A DNA stretch of 64,000 nucleotides. Source: DASZHJ01 sp035517495. Lineage in GTDB: Bacteria > Pseudomonadota > Alphaproteobacteria > ATCC43930 > CGMCC-115725. Below, one piece after another: positions 60,760-64,000 of this stretch (positions within the stretch are counted from its first letter, which is position 1; each line of letters begins with the position of its first letter). The notes under the pieces are model-generated. The model was given only the letters and a program-made list of their open reading frames with translations. It searched no databases and was not told the DNA's origin. The DNA is taken from assembly GCA_035517495.1 (NCBI GenBank), contig DATIYT010000075.1, positions 62,001 through 126,000 of the forward strand, written 5' to 3'. Both the position numbers and the translations under genes were made by a program.

Positions 60760-62091
60760 TCAGCGGCTCGCCCAGCGGTCTTGCATGCGGTACCACCGCA
60801 TCACATAAGGCACGAACCAGGGATTGCCGGAATAGAACGGCATCGTCGGAAAGCCGCGATCGGCGAAGACCGTCCGGCCCTCGGGCGAGCCCAGGATCCG
60901 ATGCGCGGCTTTCTGGCCGAGATAGGTTCCCATGGGCACGCCCGCAAAGCAGTACCCGCCCGCGAAATGGATGCCCTCGTGCGAGACGAGGTGCGGCCAA
61001 AGGTCGAAGGTGCCGGCGCAGCGTCCGGTCCAGGAATGCGTCAACTTGAGATCGGCGATCGCGGGTATGATCCTTGCGGCATCCTCGTGAAGTTGCGCAC
61101 CCTTGGTCCTTGCACCCGAAGGCCGCGTTCCCGTGCGCCAGAGGAAGAGAATGCGCGTGCCATCGGGCGAGCGTCGCATCGAGATGATGTCGTGCACGTG
61201 GTCGATATAAGTGCGGTCCGTGGGAAGCAGCCGCTTCATCAGCGCCGGCGCCAGCGGCTCCGTCGCGATCATATAGGCATCGAACGGGATGAGGCGGCTT
61301 TGCAGCCAGGGCAACAGCGGGCCCGTATAGCCATTCGTCGCCACCAGGACCTCGCGCGACCGCGTCGTTCCCCGCGGCGTCACAACATCGAATCCGCCGC
61401 CAGCCAGGGGCGTGATGCGCTCGACCGCGGTGCTCCCGATCAAATCCACGCCCGCGGCGCGCGCACGGTCCAGCAGGCCGCGATGATAGAGGCCGGGATG
61501 GATTGCGCCCAGGTCGGGGATCAGGGCGCCACCACAGTAGCGATCGCTCGCGATCTCGTCCTGCACCGCGGTGCGCGAGAGCATCTTGAATTCGCTTCCG
61601 AGATGCTTCCGGCGAAGTTCGAGCTCTCGTTCCAGATCGACATATTGACGTGGTGATTTGGTCAGGATGAGGCGCCCGCCGATCTTGAAGCCGCAATCGA
61701 TCTGCTCGGTGCTCACGCGTTCAACGACTGCATCGAAGGCGGCCTGCATCTCGCGGTAGACCTCGACCGCGTAAGCGGGCCCGTGACGGCGCACCAGGTC
61801 GCCGAAGCTATGCTTCAGCGTGCGGCCCACATAGCCGGCGTTGCGGGTGCTGGCGCCGTGGCCCAGGTCGCCCGCGTCGAATGCCACCACGCCGCGGCCG
61901 GCGCGCGCCAACACCAGCGCGGCATTGAGCCCGGTAATGCCGGCTCCGACGATCGCGACATCGGCACGGGTGGGCGGCGTGCGCGGGGTCTCGCGCGTCG
62001 GCGGTGCCGCATCCCACCAATACGGCGTCTCCCTGAAGTCCGCGGCAAATCGGCTCCGCTCGGAAGAGACTGCATCCGTTCCTTGGCTCAT
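60760..62091 (-). CDS. FAD-dependent amine/amino-acid oxidoreductase (DAO family)
   Basis: Protein of 443 residues. FAD site VAIVGAGITGLNAALVLARAG near residue 45, GHGASTRNAGYVG, and the C-terminal HFAGGYCFAGVPMGTYLGQK. Similar to gamma-glutamylputrescine or glycine-type oxidases (DAO superfamily). ATG 62091 is chosen by position of the domain start. The 3' 176 bases are the region duplicated at 59336-59513, and the gene itself is intact with its own stop at 60760. Confidence 0.9.
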   Translation of the reverse strand: MSQGTDAVSSERSRFAADFRETPYWWDAAPPTRETPRTPPTRADVAIVGAGITGLNAALVLARAGRGVVAFDAGDLGHGASTRNAGYVGRTLKHSFGDLVRRHGPAYAVEVYREMQAAFDAVVERVSTEQIDCGFKIGGRLILTKSPRQYVDLERELELRRKHLGSEFKMLSRTAVQDEIASDRYCGGALIPDLGAIHPGLYHRGLLDRARAAGVDLIGSTAVERITPLAGGGFDVVTPRGTTRSREVLVATNGYTGPLLPWLQSRLIPFDAYMIATEPLAPALMKRLLPTDRTYIDHVHDIISMRRSPDGTRILFLWRTGTRPSGARTKGAQLHEDAARIIPAIADLKLTHSWTGRCAGTFDLWPHLVSHEGIHFAGGYCFAGVPMGTYLGQKAAHRILGSPEGRTVFADRGFPTMPFYSGNPWFVPYVMRWYRMQDRWASR

Positions 62092-62221
62092 GGAGCCGAT
62101 TTTATACCGCAACGGCCGGTCTATCGAACTTTCTTGCCTGCGCCGCGCCCCTGTAGCAGGGGTCGCGGGGACCTTGTAAGATCGCGCGATAAATTCCTGC
62201 ATTCAAAAAGAGGCAGTCCCC

Positions 62222-63166
62222 TTGGAAACCCGCACGCTCGGAAAATCCGGTCTCAAGGTCTCGCTCGTGGGCCTCGGCTGCAACAACTTCTCCGGCCGGA
62301 TCGACCTCGATGCCACCCGCAAGGTCATCCACAAGGCTTTCGATCTCGGCATCTCTCTCTTCGACACCGCCGATACCTACGGCAATCGCGGGGGGTCCGA
62401 GGAATTCATGGGGCAGGTGCTGGGCGAGCGGCGCAAGGACATCATCCTCGCGAGCAAATGCGGCATGCCCATGGACGATGTGGGCGTGCGCAAGGGCGCG
62501 TCGCGCCGCTACATCATTGCGTCGCTGGAGGCGAGCCTGAAGCGCCTCAGGACCGACTGGCTCGACCTCTATCAGATCCACCAGCCCGACCGCGAAACCC
62601 CGATCGAGGAGACCTTGCGCACCCTCGACGACCTCGTGCGCGCCGGAAAGATCAGGTACTTCGGCTGCTCCAATTTTCCAGGCTGGCAGGTGGTGGAAGC
62701 GCTCTGGACCTCGAGACACCTGGGCCTCAACTCCTTCATCTCCTGCCAGGACGAATACAGCCTGGTGGTGCGCGGCATCGACCGCGAGCTGATGCCGGTG
62801 ATCGAGGCCTATGGCATGGGGCTGCTGCCGTTCTTCCCGCTCGCGAGCGGATTGCTCACCGGCAAGTACAAGCGCAACGCGCCGATGCCCGCGGGCACGC
62901 GCCTCACCAATACCCAGCGCCTGGCCGACCGGTTCATGACCGAGGGCAATTGGCAGGTGGTGGAGCGCCTCGAAGACTTCTGCGCAACCCGTGGACACAC
63001 ATTGCTCGAACTCGCCTTCGGCTGGCTTGCGGCGCGGCCGGGGGTTGCGAGCGTGATCGCCGGCGCCACCAAGCCAGAGCAGCTCGAGCAGAACGTGAAG
63101 GCGGTCGGCTGGAAGCTCACGCGCGAGGAAATGGCGGAGGTGGACAGGCTCACGAAGCGGGCCTGA
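62222..63166 (+). CDS. Aldo/keto reductase
   Basis: Protein of 314 residues with Asp/Tyr in LFDTADTYGNRG, Lys in LASKCG, and His in LYQIHQPD. Starts with TTG at 62222 preceded by AGAGG. It is divergent from the FAD oxidoreductase and 72 bases before the amidohydrolase gene; they may form one unit. Confidence 0.9.
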   Translation: METRTLGKSGLKVSLVGLGCNNFSGRIDLDATRKVIHKAFDLGISLFDTADTYGNRGGSEEFMGQVLGERRKDIILASKCGMPMDDVGVRKGASRRYIIASLEASLKRLRTDWLDLYQIHQPDRETPIEETLRTLDDLVRAGKIRYFGCSNFPGWQVVEALWTSRHLGLNSFISCQDEYSLVVRGIDRELMPVIEAYGMGLLPFFPLASGLLTGKYKRNAPMPAGTRLTNTQRLADRFMTEGNWQVVERLEDFCATRGHTLLELAFGWLAARPGVASVIAGATKPEQLEQNVKAVGWKLTREEMAEVDRLTKRA

Positions 63167-63238
63167 GCGACGCGCGCGCCAATGGCGCCACACCACGCCG
63201 CAGCGGCTTAAACGATAACGACACGGGGAGCGAAAGCC

Positions 63239-64000
63239 ATGTTGACGATAGACGTCCAAGTGCACGCTTACGAGCGCAACCACCCCGGCCGTCCCTGGCT
63301 CGCCTTTCTGCATGGGCCGTCGGAGGCTACCGGCGACCAGATGGTGGCCGCGATGGACGAGGTCGGAGTCGACGGTGCGTTGCTGGTCTCGCCGTTCGCG
63401 ATGTACGGCTACGACGCGAGCTATGCCGTCGAAGTCCACAAGAAGCATCCGAAACGCTTCGGCCTGATCAAGCCATTCGATCCGACCGATCCGCAGGTCG
63501 CGGAGAGAGTAGCCGAGTGGGCGGCGACACCGGGCACCGTCGGCGTTCGCATCATGCTGAACCGCGCCTCGGAGGACCCGGCCGATCCCGGCATCAACCG
63601 GATCATGACGGCGGCTGCCCGGCATTCGCTGCCGGTAAACCTCCTCGTCTGGGGGCGTCTGGACCAGATGAAGGCGCTCGCCGCGCGTCACCCCGATACC
63701 CAGATCGTGATCGATCATCTGGGTTTGCAGCAGCCGTTCGAGCCGCCGGCACCGCCGGAACCGTTCCGCGAACTTCCAAAGGTACTGGCGCTGGCGGCTC
63801 ATAAGAACGTCGCGATCAAGATCAGCGGCGCCTGCACGCTGTCGCACCAGCCCTTCCCTTACAAGGATATCTGGGACCCGCTGTTCCGCATCTTCGACGC
63901 CTTCGGCTTCGACCGCTGCCTGTGGGGTACCGACTGGACGCGCGCGGTTCATTTGCTGACGTACAAGCAGGGTGTCGAGGCGTTCCGCGTGACCGATCGC
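63239..64000 (+). CDS. Amidohydrolase family protein, truncated by window edge
   Basis: Open from ATG 63239 to the edge, 254 residues so far. It belongs to the metal-dependent amidohydrolase-2 group (LTIDVQVHAYERNHPG, then QIVIDHLGLQQP and the catalytic Asp in RCLWGTDWTRA near residue 236). Such enzymes act as lactonases, decarboxylases or hydratases in aromatic breakdown. The first His of the usual HxH is Gln here (VQVH). Follows the aldo/keto reductase. Confidence 0.88.
   Translation, partial: MLTIDVQVHAYERNHPGRPWLAFLHGPSEATGDQMVAAMDEVGVDGALLVSPFAMYGYDASYAVEVHKKHPKRFGLIKPFDPTDPQVAERVAEWAATPGTVGVRIMLNRASEDPADPGINRIMTAAARHSLPVNLLVWGRLDQMKALAARHPDTQIVIDHLGLQQPFEPPAPPEPFRELPKVLALAAHKNVAIKISGACTLSHQPFPYKDIWDPLFRIFDAFGFDRCLWGTDWTRAVHLLTYKQGVEAFRVTDR

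Noticed and set aside
62102..63952. 616-residue minus-strand frame opposite the aldo/keto reductase and amidohydrolase
   Set aside because: Composition is Arg/His-rich and typical of the complement of GC-rich genes; both plus-strand genes are clear.

Overview
The window is a stretch of a GC-rich proteobacterial chromosome. The gene order pyrF-trpF-(insertion)-trpB-trpA-accD-folC is typical of Alphaproteobacteria, and the many ABC uptake systems, the C-P lyase operon and the catabolic oxidoreductases suggest a soil or aquatic generalist (Hyphomicrobiales or Rhodospirillales). The order cannot be fixed from the window. No rRNA, tRNA, CRISPR array or recognisable transposase gene was seen.

Layout. 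1-2.6 kb: two paralogous secreted proteins, the second with a Pro-Thr linker and a predicted outer-membrane barrel. 2.7-10.7 kb: folC, accD, trpA, trpB, trpF and pyrF on the minus strand. These are interrupted between trpB and trpF by an AT-richer 2.3-kb block that holds a winged-helix/HATPase/STAS-like protein and two small genes. 10.9-17.4 kb: a luciferase-like oxidoreductase, aspartate dehydrogenase and a complete branched-chain amino-acid type ABC importer. 17.7-19.7 kb: an alpha/beta-hydrolase gene broken by one missing C. 19.7-33.5 kb: a phosphorus-scavenging region made of a GpdQ-type phosphodiesterase, a ugpBEA-like importer preceded by a good PHO box, and a C-P lyase cluster phnDCE-GHIJKLM with a PhnZ-like oxygenase and a DUF1045 2H-phosphoesterase. 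33.7-43.4 kb: exporter, nitroreductase, CinA and an amino-acid/aldehyde catabolic group. 43.5-44.8 kb: gmhA-hddC for nucleotide-activated heptose. 44.9-48.4 kb: an operon of ABC exporter, GAF protein and subtilisin-like protease. 48.6-51.7 kb: a zinc-ribbon protein and, divergently, a Crp-type regulator with a Rieske dioxygenase. The gap between them has two GTGA-N6-TCAC sites. 51.7-64 kb: pyrD with a tricarballylate-dehydrogenase-like flavoprotein, a MarR-GNAT regulator, a UbiX/MFS/TauD group, a FAD oxidoreductase, an aldo/keto reductase and a truncated amidohydrolase.

The most unusual parts are: (1) 59.3-60.9 kb, where a HEPN-like gene sits in a segment bounded by REP-like 17-mers, placed at the 3' end of the FAD oxidoreductase gene, with a 178-bp near-perfect duplication of that 3' end on its far side; (2) the island that splits the trp genes, with three TTGACA repeats at 21- and 43-bp spacing in front of its regulator-like gene; (3) the ABC exporter-GAF-subtilisin operon; (4) the PhnZ-like and 2H-phosphoesterase additions to the C-P lyase operon. 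Several dispersed intergenic palindromic repeats are also present, and one forms the C-terminal tail of LivG. folC appears to start at a CTG codon coupled to the accD stop.
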